Positions 37,751 to 47,836 of a stretch of 52,426 nt of DNA are shown piece after piece. The position numbers and the translations under genes are program-made. Source of the stretch: a bacterium BMS3Bbin05 (GTDB lineage Bacteria > Nitrospirota > Thermodesulfovibrionia > Thermodesulfovibrionales > BMS3Bbin05); the NCBI GenBank assembly GCA_002897855.1, contig BDTO01000063.1:1-52426 (forward strand), written 5' to 3'. The notes under the pieces were generated by a model. That model did no database searches. It saw nothing but the letters and a program-made list of their open reading frames with translations, and was not told where the DNA came from. Position 1 is the stretch's first letter; the number at the start of each line of letters is the position of its first letter.

Positions 37751-38271
37751 TGTACCTCCTCTTTCCGGAGTTTTATTTCAGTATATTTTGATTTCTTCTT
37801 ACCCATAAAATCCACAACCGTCTCCTTTACAACCAGTTTATCTGATGTAATATCCTCAACCCGGCCGCCATATATCCCGACCTTCATGCCTTTTTTCAAT
37901 GTATAGGCCTTATTGTCCGGAAGGACCACGGAAGCATAATATTTTTTACCGTCATAAATAACCCCCAGCAGCCTGAAATCTGTTACATCATAGTTCTCGA
38001 GAGGATTACTCTTCTTCTTCTTCATTGTTTGCATCTTCTTTTTTGCAAGTGTAATAATTGAAACAAAGGGGTCCCTTCTATTACCGGCCGTATATTTGAC
38101 CCTCGTTATCCTGAGAGAGGAATCATTTTTAGCCACGCTTTTCTGCTGCGATTCGTCTTGCGCAGTCACTTTATCCGTCTTATTGGCATCAACGGCAACC
38201 GCAATCTCAAAAGAACCGAAAAAACACATGGTCATTAGAACGATACCTGAAATAAATATTCTCTTCATCAT
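37747..38271 (-). CDS. pilP: Type IV pilus protein PilP
   Basis: This 174-residue periplasmic protein links PilNO to PilQ. It has a signal peptide (ISGIVLMTMCFFGSFEIAVA), a basic linker, then the PilP beta domain with LLGVIYDGKKYYASVVLPDN and KKGMKVGIYGGRVEDI. PilP is usually a lipoprotein; here the Cys sits in LMTMC, a poor lipobox, so cleavage after AVA is equally likely. It has a 4-base overlap with pilQ and 11 bases to pilO. Confidence 0.9.
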   Translation of the reverse strand: MMKRIFISGIVLMTMCFFGSFEIAVAVDANKTDKVTAQDESQQKSVAKNDSSLRITRVKYTAGNRRDPFVSIITLAKKKMQTMKKKKSNPLENYDVTDFRLLGVIYDGKKYYASVVLPDNKAYTLKKGMKVGIYGGRVEDITSDKLVVKETVVDFMGKKKSKYTEIKLRKEEVQ

Positions 38272-38282
38272 AATCTTACCTT

Positions 38283-38873
38283 TTATTTGGCCGGTTTTGT
38301 TGGTATTGCTGAAAATGTCTGCACATTGAATGAAATTTTCAGATTATTAAATTTATCACGAGCAGACAACCTGGCCAGTTTAATCCTCTTGATATTGACA
38401 ATCCTCTCCATCCCGGAAAGTATGCTGAAAAAATTACCAAGCTTATGGTAAGTACCCACCATTTTCACGCTTACGGGTATTACATTGACTATCCCGGAAG
38501 GATGCTTCGCTTTTGCACCGGGTTTCCACAAAGTTATTGTCAATCCCGACTCAACACCATAATCGGATATCTGTTTGAGGAGATCGGATACTGCGCTCTC
38601 CTCCGGAAGTTGCATTGACAGAACCTTAAGGCTGTATTCAAGTTCAGCATATCTCTTCTTTAGCTCAGGCAATTTTTCAACCATCGCCTGATCCTTTGCT
38701 ATCTCTTTTTCCTGAGCCACGATTTCCGACTTAAGCTTGTTAATCTGAGCCGTTTTTGGTTTATAAAACAGGAAAAAGAATACAGCTATAATAATGATTA
38801 CCGGTACAAGTGCTATTGCAATCCTTGCAGCGGGAGGCAGATTTTGAATATTTATTTTAGTTTTTTGGGCCAT
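38283..38873 (-). CDS. pilO: Type IV pilus protein PilO
   Basis: This 196-residue protein has one membrane helix (about 17-34, ALVPVIIIIAVFFFLFYK), a coiled coil (about 40-85, with KSEIVAQEKEIAKDQAMVEK), and a C-terminal ferredoxin-like domain (VSVKMVGTYHKLGNFFSILS). It pairs with PilN in the inner-membrane alignment complex. The GTYHKLGNFF motif is typical of PilO. Confidence 0.94.
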   Translation of the reverse strand: MAQKTKINIQNLPPAARIAIALVPVIIIIAVFFFLFYKPKTAQINKLKSEIVAQEKEIAKDQAMVEKLPELKKRYAELEYSLKVLSMQLPEESAVSDLLKQISDYGVESGLTITLWKPGAKAKHPSGIVNVIPVSVKMVGTYHKLGNFFSILSGMERIVNIKRIKLARLSARDKFNNLKISFNVQTFSAIPTKPAK

Positions 38874-38888
38874 AATCTCCGACCTTTA

Positions 38889-39428
38889 TCAGACCTTTAT
38901 ATTCAATTTAATTTTAAAACGGTAAACCTGAACGTCCTGCAACTTTGCCCCCTTGCTCTCAACCAGATAAACGTTCAAAAACATGGGAGACCTCTTCAGA
39001 TTGTTTACAAAATCAACAATATTGGAATTCGTAAACGCAAAACCGTCTAAATTGATATCATTTGATTTGATTTCCATCTTGCTTAACCAGACACCGTCGG
39101 CAAGTACATAACTTAGTTCGTTCAGGACTTTTACCGGCACACTCTGGTTTTTTCTGAGGCTTACGATTATTTTTTTGCGCTCTTTGAATTGCTTGATCTT
39201 GGCCTCGTAATCGATAACCTCAGATACCTTCTTTTTCAGTTCCGATATCTTCGCCTGATTTGCCTTTTTTACCGTATAAAGGCTGTCGATTTTCCTGTTC
39301 AGGCCAATATATACAACACCTGCAGCAATTAAGGTCACAACCGTCAGAAGCACGCCAAGTATAACAAAAGACGGCAATGCCTTTGGTTTTTTCTTTCTCT
39401 TTAATGATAACAGGTTGACTCTTATCAT
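38889..39428 (-). CDS. pilN: Type IV pilus protein PilN
   Basis: This 179-residue protein begins MIRVNLL, the short cytoplasmic tail (INLL motif) that binds PilM. A membrane helix follows (about 20-44, FVILGVLLTVVTLIAAGVVY), then a coiled coil and a periplasmic domain (SYVLADGVWLSKMEI; NLDGFAFTNSNIVDFVNNLK). It overlaps pilM by 4 bases. Confidence 0.95.
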   Translation of the reverse strand: MIRVNLLSLKRKKKPKALPSFVILGVLLTVVTLIAAGVVYIGLNRKIDSLYTVKKANQAKISELKKKVSEVIDYEAKIKQFKERKKIIVSLRKNQSVPVKVLNELSYVLADGVWLSKMEIKSNDINLDGFAFTNSNIVDFVNNLKRSPMFLNVYLVESKGAKLQDVQVYRFKIKLNIKV

Positions 39429-40477
39429 CTGTCTCCATGCCTCCGGAGTGCAAGACCTACTGCAACAGCAGCCATGGGGGCCATCTCCTTTATATAAGAA
39501 GAATCCATCTTGTCCGGTATCCTGACATTCCTGAATGGCTCAACCAATGAGACATTTACATTAATCCTTTCAGCCAGCATTTCATCAAAGTTTTTTATAA
39601 GGGCACATCCCCCGCACAGGACTACTTCATTAATTTCCTCCTGCATTGAGGTGCTCCTGAAATAATCTATTGACCTGGAAACTTCGGTAAATATGTCCTC
39701 TGAAGCGGAATACACAATGGACATGGCTTCATCCTGTGATACATTCTCAAGAGATTCACCAAGTTTAAGCTTCTCTGCATCATCATATGAGACATTAAAT
39801 TCCTTCTGGATAGCCTCTGTAATAATGTTGCCGCCTATGGCGCTGTCTCTTGTGAACGCAGAAACTCCCCCCTTCAAAATATTTAATGTAATCGTACTTG
39901 CTCCTATGTTCACGATAACCGTATTGGCTTCGGGAACTATATCGTAATTAACCTCATACATATTCTCAAGAGCAAATGCATCCACATCGACTATGGTCGG
40001 ATTAAACCCGGCATCTTTGGCAACTGTTACAAACTCATTTATTATATCCTTCTTTACGGCCACCAGAATCACATCCATCTGTCCGGGCTCTTCTTTCGGT
40101 CCAAGTATCTGGAAATCGATGTTCACATCGTCAATGTCAAATGGAACATATTGCTCGGCTTCAAAACTTATTGATTCGGCAAGCTCTTCCTCACTCATCT
40201 CCGGCAGGGCAATCCTCTTTATAATTACGGAAGAGTGGCCTGACATGCTTAAGACACAATCTTTTGTCTTGACCCTTGCTTTGGATTTAAGTTCCTTCAG
40301 AAAATCCATCAGGCGCATTGAATCAATCACAGACCCGTCAACTATAAGTTCGGGAGCTATGGGAATCATATCAAACAGGGAGAGTTCATAGCTGCCCTTA
40401 ACATCTTTGATCTGGACAGCTTTAATAAAACTGGACCCTATATCCAAACCTATTAATGGCCTCGCTCCAAAAATCAT
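39425..40477 (-). CDS. pilM: Type IV pilus actin-like ATPase PilM
   Basis: This 350-residue cytoplasmic protein has GLDIGSSFIKAVQIK (phosphate-1), VIVNIGASTITLNIL (phosphate-2) and VVLCGGCALIKNFDEML (adenosine) motifs. PilM docks the tail of PilN and the pilus ATPases. It is the first gene of the operon. Its ATG comes only six bases after the -10 box and no SD is present, so translation may start from a leaderless message. Confidence 0.96.
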   Translation of the reverse strand: MIFGARPLIGLDIGSSFIKAVQIKDVKGSYELSLFDMIPIAPELIVDGSVIDSMRLMDFLKELKSKARVKTKDCVLSMSGHSSVIIKRIALPEMSEEELAESISFEAEQYVPFDIDDVNIDFQILGPKEEPGQMDVILVAVKKDIINEFVTVAKDAGFNPTIVDVDAFALENMYEVNYDIVPEANTVIVNIGASTITLNILKGGVSAFTRDSAIGGNIITEAIQKEFNVSYDDAEKLKLGESLENVSQDEAMSIVYSASEDIFTEVSRSIDYFRSTSMQEEINEVVLCGGCALIKNFDEMLAERINVNVSLVEPFRNVRIPDKMDSSYIKEMAPMAAVAVGLALRRHGDR

Positions 40478-40483
40478 AGTTTA

Positions 40484-40512
40484 TATTTACCAGAAAATTA
40501 ACATCTTGTCAA
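40484..40512 (-). promoter_or_regulatory. Promoter of the pilMNOPQ operon (leaderless)
   Basis: TTGACA (40507-40512), 17-base spacer, TAAATA (40484-40489). The expected start of transcription falls on or next to the pilM ATG at 40477. Confidence 0.7.
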
Positions 40513-40550
40513 GTGTTTTTTTCATTTTTTTAATAACTTAATGAATAAAC

Positions 40551-41456
40551 TTAAAAAATTGCTTTAGGTTTTGTCAAGAGATTCCTTGCAATTTTGATCC
40601 AGCCATCCGAAATTGTTCCAATTGCAAAAAGCTCGCCAGACCCATCCTTCAGCCTGAAAAAACCTGATTTATCGATATTTGCAATTGATTTAAAGTTAAG
40701 AACATTAAGACTGGAAAAGTATACAACCTGTCCATTTCGAAGCCTTGAAGAAGTCCGGTCGTCAAGGACAATTTCTTCCATTCCGGCCAAAGCCTTATCC
40801 ATGGGAATCCCATTGCATCTTATCAGCTCCCTGTCAATACTTACGGAATCTTTTAAATCAAATTTGCCTACTCTCGTTCTCACCAGGCCGCACATATGTG
40901 CCCCTGTGCCCAATGATTCACCGATATCATCGGCAAGAGATCTTATATATGTACCCTTGGAGCACCTTATTCCAAGCACGAGGAGGGGTTTTCTGAAATC
41001 CAGGATTTCTATGTCTGATATCCTGACCTTCCTCGGTCGCCTCTCTATTACAATGCCCCTCCTGGCAAGTTTGTAAAGAGGCTTGCCTGAAGATTTTATA
41101 GCTGAGAACATGGGCGGAATCTGATTAATCTCACCAATAAATCCCCGGACTACATCCTCGATATCCGCAAGGCCGACGCCTGAAATATCCCCTGTTCTGA
41201 GAATCTTACCTTCCGAGTCATACGTATCGGTCTTTTGGCCGAGACAGATAACGGCTTTATATTCCTTGTCAAGCCCGGAAAGAAATCTCGAAATCTTGGT
41301 AGCCTCATTAATGCAGACTAAAAGCACGCCTTCGGCAAGGGGATCCAGAGTCCCTGCGTGGCCGGCTTTCTTTGCGCCAAGGATCTTTCTGACTTCATTT
41401 GCGGCCCTATGTGAGCTTATATTTGATGGTTTGTTAAGGTTTACGACAAAATCCAT
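40551..41456 (-). CDS. truB: tRNA pseudouridine-55 synthase
   Basis: This 301-residue enzyme makes pseudouridine 55 in the T-loop of tRNAs. KAGHAGTLDPLAEGVLLVCI contains the catalytic Asp. KPSNISSHRAANEVRK opens the protein and RCSKGTYIRSLADDIGESLG is the second signature. A PUA-like C-terminal part follows. It is the last gene of the ylxR-infB cluster, five bases after nrnA. Confidence 0.97.
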   Translation of the reverse strand: MDFVVNLNKPSNISSHRAANEVRKILGAKKAGHAGTLDPLAEGVLLVCINEATKISRFLSGLDKEYKAVICLGQKTDTYDSEGKILRTGDISGVGLADIEDVVRGFIGEINQIPPMFSAIKSSGKPLYKLARRGIVIERRPRKVRISDIEILDFRKPLLVLGIRCSKGTYIRSLADDIGESLGTGAHMCGLVRTRVGKFDLKDSVSIDRELIRCNGIPMDKALAGMEEIVLDDRTSSRLRNGQVVYFSSLNVLNFKSIANIDKSGFFRLKDGSGELFAIGTISDGWIKIARNLLTKPKAIF

Positions 41457-41461
41457 GGACT

Positions 41462-42406
41462 TTATAATCCGACGATATCTTTAAGTTTTTTCAGCAATCG
41501 TTCTTTAGCCTCCTGCAACCCCGCGTTAATCTCACAACCCGCCGCATTTCTGTGTCCTCCGCCGCCGAAAGCGGTTGCCACAATTGAAACATCTACAGTT
41601 CCCTTCGAGCGCAGACTAACTTTCCACGAATCATTACCCAGCTGGCGGAAAAGCATGGCAACCTGTACATCACCCATCAATAGTGGATAGTTGACAAAAT
41701 TTTCTGTGTCAGCAGATGTTGTCCCGGTAGATATGTACATTCCAGCAGTAATTACGGTAACAGCGATACCATCTCTCAGATCTATACTGTTCAGAGTCTC
41801 TTTCAGGAGAAGAAACCTGTTTCTGGAATAATTGTTAAAAAGCCGCTCGGCAATCATTCCCGGATCAGCCCCCATCCGAACCAACTCCGCAGATGCAGCC
41901 AGACATTCGTAACTGGTATTGGGATATCTGAAAATACCCGTGTCAATACCAATTGCGGTATAAAGATTAATCGCCATCTCCTCCGATATATCAGCCCCCA
42001 TTACTTTTAATAGATTAAATACCATAAGTCCGGTAGCAGGGCACTCCGGGACAACCCACCTTATGTCTCCAAAGCCGTCAGAGGTCAAATGATGATCAAT
42101 AACTGCGGAAACGCCTATTATGCACTTTTCAAGCCCTGCCCTCCCGGATGAATTGCAGTCCAGAAGAAGAAGATTATCAATTTTGGCCGGGACAACGCCG
42201 GTAACCATATCACTGCCGGGCAGGAACCTGTAAGTGTCCGGCACCAAATCCCTGTTAAATACAACTGACCTCTTGCCCAGAGACTTCAGTGCCATGTGAA
42301 GCGCGATGGAAGAACCCAGGGCGTCTCCTTCCGGGTTGAAATGGGAAGCTATAAAAAAATCATCTTCCTTTTTTACAAACTCTGTCAATTCAGATGGAAC
42401 TCTCAA
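41462..42406 (-). CDS. nrnA: DHH-family phosphoesterase, NrnA-like
   Basis: This 314-residue protein is of the type that degrades nano-RNA and/or 3'-phosphoadenosine 5'-phosphate. Motif I SHFNPEGDALGSSIAL and the DHH motif (AVIDHHL) are present; the DHHA1 domain has GGGGHRNAAGCEI. In this conserved cluster (rbfA-nrnA-truB) this is the expected gene. Substrate specificity is not visible. It overlaps rbfA by 4 bases. Confidence 0.92.
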   Translation of the reverse strand: MRVPSELTEFVKKEDDFFIASHFNPEGDALGSSIALHMALKSLGKRSVVFNRDLVPDTYRFLPGSDMVTGVVPAKIDNLLLLDCNSSGRAGLEKCIIGVSAVIDHHLTSDGFGDIRWVVPECPATGLMVFNLLKVMGADISEEMAINLYTAIGIDTGIFRYPNTSYECLAASAELVRMGADPGMIAERLFNNYSRNRFLLLKETLNSIDLRDGIAVTVITAGMYISTGTTSADTENFVNYPLLMGDVQVAMLFRQLGNDSWKVSLRSKGTVDVSIVATAFGGGGHRNAAGCEINAGLQEAKERLLKKLKDIVGL

Positions 42407-42750
42407 CTCTCCTCGCTTATCCTGTCTAAAAGATAATCAATTCTCTCTCCATACTCTATTGATGAATCATTAAAAAATTCGAGCTGGGGAATATACTTCA
42501 ATTTAACATTTTTTGAAAGTTCGGACCTGATAAACCCTCTGGCAGCATTCAGGAGTTCAACAGACCGGCCGGTTTCCTTCCTGTTAAGGACACTGACATA
42601 AACCTTCGCAAGCTTCAGGTCTTCACTAACCCTGACTGAAGTCACGGTAATAAAACTCAGACGCGGGTCTTTCACCCTGCGCATAATTATCATGGCGATC
42701 TCTTCCCTTATAAGATCCGCAACCCTTTGTGAACGCTTATACGGAAGCAT
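42403..42750 (-). CDS. rbfA: Ribosome-binding factor A
   Basis: This 115-residue KH-fold factor for 16S rRNA maturation in the small subunit has RVADLIREEIAMIIMRRVKD, RLSFITVTSVRVSEDLKLAK and the AAGF/IRSELSKNVKLKYIPQLEF segment, all typical. It touches ylxP at 42750 (1-base overlap) and overlaps nrnA by 4 bases. Confidence 0.96.
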   Translation of the reverse strand: MLPYKRSQRVADLIREEIAMIIMRRVKDPRLSFITVTSVRVSEDLKLAKVYVSVLNRKETGRSVELLNAARGFIRSELSKNVKLKYIPQLEFFNDSSIEYGERIDYLLDRISEES

Positions 42751-43028
42751 CAGAACATCTCGAGTTCATGATTTATTACCTCAAAATCCGTTTCCCGCAT
42801 GATCATATCCTTTATTCTCTGCATAGAGGCCTGAAGATGACTTTTTTTATTGGAGACGCATGCAACCGATATGGTCGTTCTCTGCCAGAGGTTATTGGCA
42901 TCTTCCGCAACAGAAACATTGAACTTTTTCCTCAACCTGTCTTTAAGAGACTGAACTACAAACCTCTTGGATTTGAGCGACTTTGAGTCAGGTATGAATA
43001 TTTCTATTGTCAGGAGTCCTACCAGCAT
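42750..43028 (-). CDS. ylxP: DUF503 family protein (YlxP)
   Basis: This 92-residue protein belongs to the small DUF503 family that sits between infB and rbfA in many bacteria. The pattern VGLLTIEIFIPDSKSLKSKR and VQSLKDRLRKKFNVSVAE is typical. Its role is linked to ribosome assembly but is not settled. It follows infB by 22 bases. Confidence 0.92.
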   Translation of the reverse strand: MLVGLLTIEIFIPDSKSLKSKRFVVQSLKDRLRKKFNVSVAEDANNLWQRTTISVACVSNKKSHLQASMQRIKDMIMRETDFEVINHELEMF

Positions 43029-43050
43029 CGGCCGAATGGAGGATACCCTA

Positions 43051-45465
43051 TTAATGCTCCAGCTTCGTGGCTATCTTCTCGACGATGTAATTTTCGAGTA
43101 TATCTCCAACCTTGACATCATTGAAATTTTCTATAAGAATACCGCATTCATAGCCGGACTGCACCTCACCAACATCCTCCTTGAACCTCTTTAAAGATTC
43201 GATTTTGCCCTCATATATAACTATGCTGTCCCTGACAACCCTGATACCATCGCTATTTCTTTTTATAACTCCATCAATAACATGGCATCCGGCTATGGTG
43301 CCTATTCTGGATATGGTAAATAAATCCCTCACCTCGGCGCGGCCCAGCACGGTCTCCTTGAGAGTGGGTTCAAGCAATCCCTCGAGCGCCTTCTTGACAT
43401 CCTCTATAGCCTCATATATCACATTATAAAGTTTTATATCCACGCCTTCGCTCTCGGCAACCTGTGCGGCCTTCATTTCAGGTCTTACGTTAAATCCTAT
43501 AATTATTGCATTTGACGCCGCTGCAAGCATTACATCCGATTCATTAATGCCCCCTACGGCATTATGAATGACCTTTACCTTTACATCGGGATGGACAATG
43601 CCTTCAAAGGCATCCGTTATCGCTTCGGCAGAGCCCTGCACATCCGCCTTTATGATAATGTTCAACTCCTTGATCTCCCCTTCCTTTATCCTGGTGTGGA
43701 CTTCCTCCAGCCTGACCTTCCTTTCCCTTGCTATCCGCGCAAGTCTGTCCTTATGCTGCCGCGTAATCGCAATCTGTCTCGCTTTTTTCTCGTCATCGAT
43801 TACCACAAGGGTATCACCGGCCTGCGGCACCTCCGAAAAACCTATCACCTCAACAGGCACTGAAGGGCCGGACTCACTGACCCGTTTACCCATATCGTTA
43901 ATCAGCGCCCTCACCTTTCCAAATGTGTGCCCCGCCACAAATGCGTCACCCACTTTTAACGTCCCTGCCCCTACAAGAACAGTAGCAACCGGGCCTCTTC
44001 CCCTGTCAAGTTTGGACTCTATAATTGCACCTCTTGCGGGCATGTCGGGGTCAGCCTTCAACTCCAGCATTTCGGCTTGAAGGAGAATCATCTCAAGCAA
44101 CTCATCGATACCGGTCTTTTGCTTTGCAGAAACTTCGACCATGATATTCTCTCCACCCCAATCTTCAGGAACTATGCCATATTCAGAAAGTTCAGTCCTT
44201 ATCTTTTGAGGATTGGCTTCAGGTTTATCTATCTTGTTTATGGCAACCACCATGGTCACGCCTGCAGCTTTCGAGTGGTCGATAGCTTCTATGGTCTGAG
44301 GCATTACGCCATCGTCGGCGGCTACAACAAGAATAACAATATCCGTAACCTTGGCCCCCCTGGCCCTCATCAGGGTAAATGCTTCATGGCCGGGTGTATC
44401 AAGAAAAGCTATATCCTTCCCCTTGATATTAACCATGTATGCGCCTATATGCTGGGTAATTCCGCCTGCCTCGCTTTCCGTAACCCTGGTCTGCCTGATC
44501 ACATCGAGCAATGAAGTCTTTCCATGGTCGACATGCCCCATGATGGTCACTACAGGCGGCCTTGGCACAAGATTCTCAGGGACTGCGCTTTCCTCAACCA
44601 CATCCAAATCAGTCTCAGCGGAAACTATATCAACCTTAACGCCAAGTGAATCTGCAACCAGCAGGGCGGCATCCATATCCACCGGCTGATTGATCGTTGC
44701 CATCATCCCAAGCTCCATGAACTTCTTTATTATCTCGGGCAATTTTTGCCCCACGAGCTCGGCAAATTCCTTTACGGTAATTCCCTCATGGATTTTTATG
44801 GATTTTTTTCTGGGTGCGGTAACACTCGGCGCTACGGCTTTCTTTTCATAACCGGTAACATTTCTACGTCTGCCATGCTTCCTTATAGTCTTGCGATCCT
44901 GCCACTTACGGGGTTCCAGTTTTCTGATGGTCTCAAAGGCCCGCTTCATTGTGGGTTTCACCTTGGCCTTGTCATCTTTTTCACTCTCTATATCCTTCTT
45001 AAACCGGTCCGGAAGTGCTATTGCTACATCAACATCTTCATCAGAAGTCTCCGGCAAAACGATTAGTTCCTTTTTCGGTCGGGGCATTTTAAGCTTCTTC
45101 TTTACTTTTCCCTTTTTCTCCGCTTTTTTTAATTCAGGCAGGATATCCTGCCGTATTTTTTCCCCTGCCCTCAATGGTTTACCACCAGCTTCAGGTTTTG
45201 CAACTTCGGCAGTTTTTCGGGATTTAATTGTTTTCCCTGTACCTGCCGCCTCTTTCGGCTCAACAACTTTCTTTTTTGCTTTGGAAACCTTTTTAACCTT
45301 TTTTACCGGTTTAAAAGAACTTTTAACTTTCTCAACTTCCTCACGGGATAGAGATGAAACAGCCTTCTTCCCCTCTATACCAAGAGAATCAAGAGCATTA
45401 ATAACATCTTTGCTCTCCTTCCCCAGTTCCTTTGCCAACTCATGAACTCTCATCTTTTTCGACAT
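43051..45465 (-). CDS. infB: Translation initiation factor IF-2
   Basis: The 804-residue GTPase positions initiator tRNA on the 30S subunit. It has an N-terminal IF2-N domain ([20 protein letters not shown]), a Lys/Pro-rich linker (about 55-215), a second IF2-N, then the G domain: [28 protein letters not shown]. Domain II-IV signatures follow, with the C-terminal C2 domain. It overlaps ylxR by 16 bases. The rimP-nusA pair that usually precedes ylxR is not in front of it here. Confidence 0.98.
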   Translation of the reverse strand: MSKKMRVHELAKELGKESKDVINALDSLGIEGKKAVSSLSREEVEKVKSSFKPVKKVKKVSKAKKKVVEPKEAAGTGKTIKSRKTAEVAKPEAGGKPLRAGEKIRQDILPELKKAEKKGKVKKKLKMPRPKKELIVLPETSDEDVDVAIALPDRFKKDIESEKDDKAKVKPTMKRAFETIRKLEPRKWQDRKTIRKHGRRRNVTGYEKKAVAPSVTAPRKKSIKIHEGITVKEFAELVGQKLPEIIKKFMELGMMATINQPVDMDAALLVADSLGVKVDIVSAETDLDVVEESAVPENLVPRPPVVTIMGHVDHGKTSLLDVIRQTRVTESEAGGITQHIGAYMVNIKGKDIAFLDTPGHEAFTLMRARGAKVTDIVILVVAADDGVMPQTIEAIDHSKAAGVTMVVAINKIDKPEANPQKIRTELSEYGIVPEDWGGENIMVEVSAKQKTGIDELLEMILLQAEMLELKADPDMPARGAIIESKLDRGRGPVATVLVGAGTLKVGDAFVAGHTFGKVRALINDMGKRVSESGPSVPVEVIGFSEVPQAGDTLVVIDDEKKARQIAITRQHKDRLARIARERKVRLEEVHTRIKEGEIKELNIIIKADVQGSAEAITDAFEGIVHPDVKVKVIHNAVGGINESDVMLAAASNAIIIGFNVRPEMKAAQVAESEGVDIKLYNVIYEAIEDVKKALEGLLEPTLKETVLGRAEVRDLFTISRIGTIAGCHVIDGVIKRNSDGIRVVRDSIVIYEGKIESLKRFKEDVGEVQSGYECGILIENFNDVKVGDILENYIVEKIATKLEH

Positions 45466-45725
45466 TCAGAAACAGCCTCCAGTCCGTATTCTTTAAGAAA
45501 ATCCTTTAATCTGTCCCGCGAAAGCAACCGCGCCCCCTTAAGCCTGCCCTTTTCAGCAAGTTTAATAATACAATTTTTAGTATAACACAAATACCATCCC
45601 CTACCGCCATACCTGGATTCAATGTCTATAATAATCATTTCATCTCTGACGGCAAATCTGACCATTTCTTTTTTTGGCCTTTTCAGTCCACAACCTACAC
45701 ATGTTCTAATCGGATCTTGTTTCAT
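45450..45725 (-). CDS. ylxR: YlxR family RNA-binding protein
   Basis: This 91-residue protein begins [18 protein letters not shown] and has [13 protein letters not shown] (the ARGAYLC signature is here GRGWYLC) plus a basic C-terminus. YlxR/DUF448 proteins bind nucleic acid and sit before infB in most bacteria; one role is in RNase P activation. The normal upstream partner nusA is missing: the region before it is intergenic repeat and then rpmB on the other strand. Confidence 0.93.
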   Translation of the reverse strand: MKQDPIRTCVGCGLKRPKKEMVRFAVRDEMIIIDIESRYGGRGWYLCYTKNCIIKLAEKGRLKGARLLSRDRLKDFLKEYGLEAVSECRKR

Positions 45726-45774
45726 TTACATCAAAATGTTATCATAATAGACTTTTTTACTGCAATCTGGCAAT

Positions 45775-45868
45775 TGATCTTCCCCGTGGCAAGACCACAG
45801 GGAATCTAATGCAGGGAATTTTTTAATATTCGCTCGTTTGAGCACGGGGAATACGCTCGCTATACATT
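45775..45868. repeat. Palindromic repeat upstream of rpmB
   Basis: GGGGAATACGCTCGCTAT (45846-45863) is the reverse complement of 3060-3077. AGGGAATCTAATGCAGGGAA (part) and GGCAAGACCACAGGGAATC also match the 3100-3400 cluster. A promoter for rpmB, if inside, is not clear to me. Confidence 0.65.
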
Positions 45869-45899
45869 TAAAATAACTATATGAAAGGGGAGTATGGAT

Positions 45900-46088
45900 A
45901 TGGCTGTATGTTATGTTTGCGGCAAATCAAAAGTCAGGGGCAATAGAGTAAGTCATGCGCATAATAAGAGTAAGAGATGGAGCAAACCCAACCTCCAGAA
46001 GATAAAGTTCAGCGATAAAGGTACAATAAAATGTACTACCGTATGCACCGGATGTATCAAGGCAGGTAAAGTTACAAAAGTGGTCTGA
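45900..46088 (+). CDS. rpmB: Ribosomal protein L28
   Basis: MAVCYVCGKSKVRGNRVSHA is the classic start of the zinc-binding (C+) form; a second CTGC pair closes the ribbon near the C-terminus. A 62-residue 50S protein. ATG 45900 is preferred over 45894 because AGGGGAG then lies at normal distance. Its stop overlaps the dciA start (TGATG), so translation is coupled. Confidence 0.95.
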   Translation: MAVCYVCGKSKVRGNRVSHAHNKSKRWSKPNLQKIKFSDKGTIKCTTVCTGCIKAGKVTKVV

Positions 46089-46519
46089 TGGAGAGGATAT
46101 CGAAAGCCTTTAATGAGATTCTCGGAGAGCTGGGAATCGGGAAGGCTGTCACGGTTGAAATCCTGCGTAACAGGTGGGAAGAAATAATTGGCGAAACAAT
46201 ATCACTTCACACATATCCCTTTTCGTGTAATAACGGCCAATTATTGATAAACGTTGATTCACCGGAGTGGCTTCATGAACTCCAATATCATCAGGAAACA
46301 ATACTCTCCAGGCTCAGGGCGTTTGACATTGACAGTGTGCGTTTCAGGCTGGGGCGTATTATAAGAAGAACTGTGCATACTCCTCCGGCACACAACATTA
46401 AAGACCTGACGGAAAGAGACAAGGTATACGCAAAAGACACAGTCTCGAACATCAAAGATCCTGCCCTGAAAGAAAAGATAAAAAAAGCTATTGAAAAATC
46501 ACTTGCCCACGCGGAATAA
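46088..46519 (+). CDS. DUF721 protein, DciA-like helicase loader
   Basis: This 143-residue protein has WEEIIGETISLHTYPF and GQLLINVDSPEWLHELQYHQ, then ILSRLRAF; these are the core blocks of DUF721. Related DciA proteins load the replicative helicase DnaB. A C-terminal charged tail (about 100-143) is less conserved. The role as loader is by family, not shown here. It is coupled to rpmB and faces clpX. Confidence 0.8.
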   Translation: MERISKAFNEILGELGIGKAVTVEILRNRWEEIIGETISLHTYPFSCNNGQLLINVDSPEWLHELQYHQETILSRLRAFDIDSVRFRLGRIIRRTVHTPPAHNIKDLTERDKVYAKDTVSNIKDPALKEKIKKAIEKSLAHAE

Positions 46520-46525
46520 AATACA

Positions 46526-46549
46526 CCGGGTTACCATGTACAAACCCGG
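46526..46549. terminator. Possible bidirectional stem-loop between dciA and clpX
   Basis: CCGGGTT and AACCCGG, ten bases apart, in the 70-bp gap between convergent genes. There is no clear T-run on either side, so intrinsic termination is uncertain. Confidence 0.4.
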
Positions 46550-46589
46550 GTAATTCATAAAACATCACTGCGGACGGCGGGGACGGGAA

Positions 46590-47825
46590 TCACGCAGATT
46601 CCGCCCTGGTTTCATATACAAGAATCGGCTTTTCATGCTTCAGAACTGTTTCCTCCTTGATTATGCATTCCCTGACCGTCTTCTGTGATGGTATCTCGTA
46701 CATCACATCAAGCATTATTTCCTCAAGAATCGACCTCAGGCCCCTTGCCCCGGATTTCCTCTCAATCGCCTTTTTTGCTATTGCTTTAAGTGCCCCCTCA
46801 GAAAAATGCAGTTTCACATCGTCAAAAGACAATAACCTCTGGTACTGTTTTACAAGGGCATTTTTGGGAAGAGTCAATATCTTCACGAGGGCATCTTCAC
46901 TCAGTTCCTCAAGAGATGCAACCACAGGAAGCCTTCCGATCATCTCGGGGATAATACCGTATTTGAGGAGGTCCTCAGATCGAACCATTCCAAGCACATT
47001 ACCGATCTTTCTCTTTGCAGTTATCTCTGCCCCGAAACCCATAGCACGTTTCCCTATGCGCTGTTCCACGATACCCTCAAGACCGGTAAATGCACCACCA
47101 CATATAAAGAGGACATTGGTGGTATCTATCTGTACATATTCCTGCTGAGGATGTTTCCTGCCGCCCTGTGGGGGTATATTTGCCACAGTACCTTCGATAA
47201 TCTTCAGTAATGCCTGCTGTACACCCTCTCCGGAGACATCTCTTGTAATCGACGGGTTTTCAGATTTCTTGCTGATCTTATCTATCTCATCAATGTACAC
47301 AATGCCCCTCTGTGCCCTCTCAACATCATAGTTTGCAGTCTGCAACAGCTTTAAAATAATATTTTCAACGTCTTCCCCTACATAACCGGCCTCTGTAAGT
47401 GTAGTAGCATCAGCTATCGTAAAAGGTACATCAAGCAGTCTTGCAAGTGTCTGGGCAAGCAGTGTCTTGCCTGTGCCGGTCGGGCCAATCAAAAGTATAT
47501 TACTCTTCTGCAACTCCACATCCTTGTCAAGGGGATTATAAATCCTCTTATAATGATTATGAACTGCAACCGAAAGGACCTTCTTGGCCTTGTCCTGGCC
47601 GATCACATATTCATTAAGAAACTCATTAATCTCAACCGGAGTCGGAAGCTTCTGATGCCCATGACCTTCTGCCTCAGCAAATATCTCCTCTGCAATAATC
47701 TCATTGCAGAGCTCTACACACTCATCGCAAATATAAACTGTGGGACCCGCGATCAGCTTTTTTACCTCTTCCTGTCCTTTACCGCAGAAAGAACACTTCA
47801 GTTGCTGTTCTTCTTTTTTAGACAT
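46590..47825 (-). CDS. clpX: ATP-dependent Clp protease ATPase subunit ClpX
   Basis: The 411-residue AAA+ unfoldase feeds ClpP. An N-terminal zinc domain ([14 protein letters not shown]) precedes Walker [16 protein letters not shown], the pore loop GYVGEDVE, Walker [11 protein letters not shown], and the sensor and ClpP-binding IGF-like loop (region near [14 protein letters not shown]). The C-domain is [20 protein letters not shown]. It lies 11 bases after clpP. Confidence 0.98.
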   Translation of the reverse strand: MSKKEEQQLKCSFCGKGQEEVKKLIAGPTVYICDECVELCNEIIAEEIFAEAEGHGHQKLPTPVEINEFLNEYVIGQDKAKKVLSVAVHNHYKRIYNPLDKDVELQKSNILLIGPTGTGKTLLAQTLARLLDVPFTIADATTLTEAGYVGEDVENIILKLLQTANYDVERAQRGIVYIDEIDKISKKSENPSITRDVSGEGVQQALLKIIEGTVANIPPQGGRKHPQQEYVQIDTTNVLFICGGAFTGLEGIVEQRIGKRAMGFGAEITAKRKIGNVLGMVRSEDLLKYGIIPEMIGRLPVVASLEELSEDALVKILTLPKNALVKQYQRLLSFDDVKLHFSEGALKAIAKKAIERKSGARGLRSILEEIMLDVMYEIPSQKTVRECIIKEETVLKHEKPILVYETRAESA

Positions 47826-47836
47826 CCTGCCCCCAA

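Noticed and set aside
44351-45445. Plus-strand frames within infB
   Set aside because: Shadows of the IF-2 gene; they have Ser/Phe-rich antisense composition.
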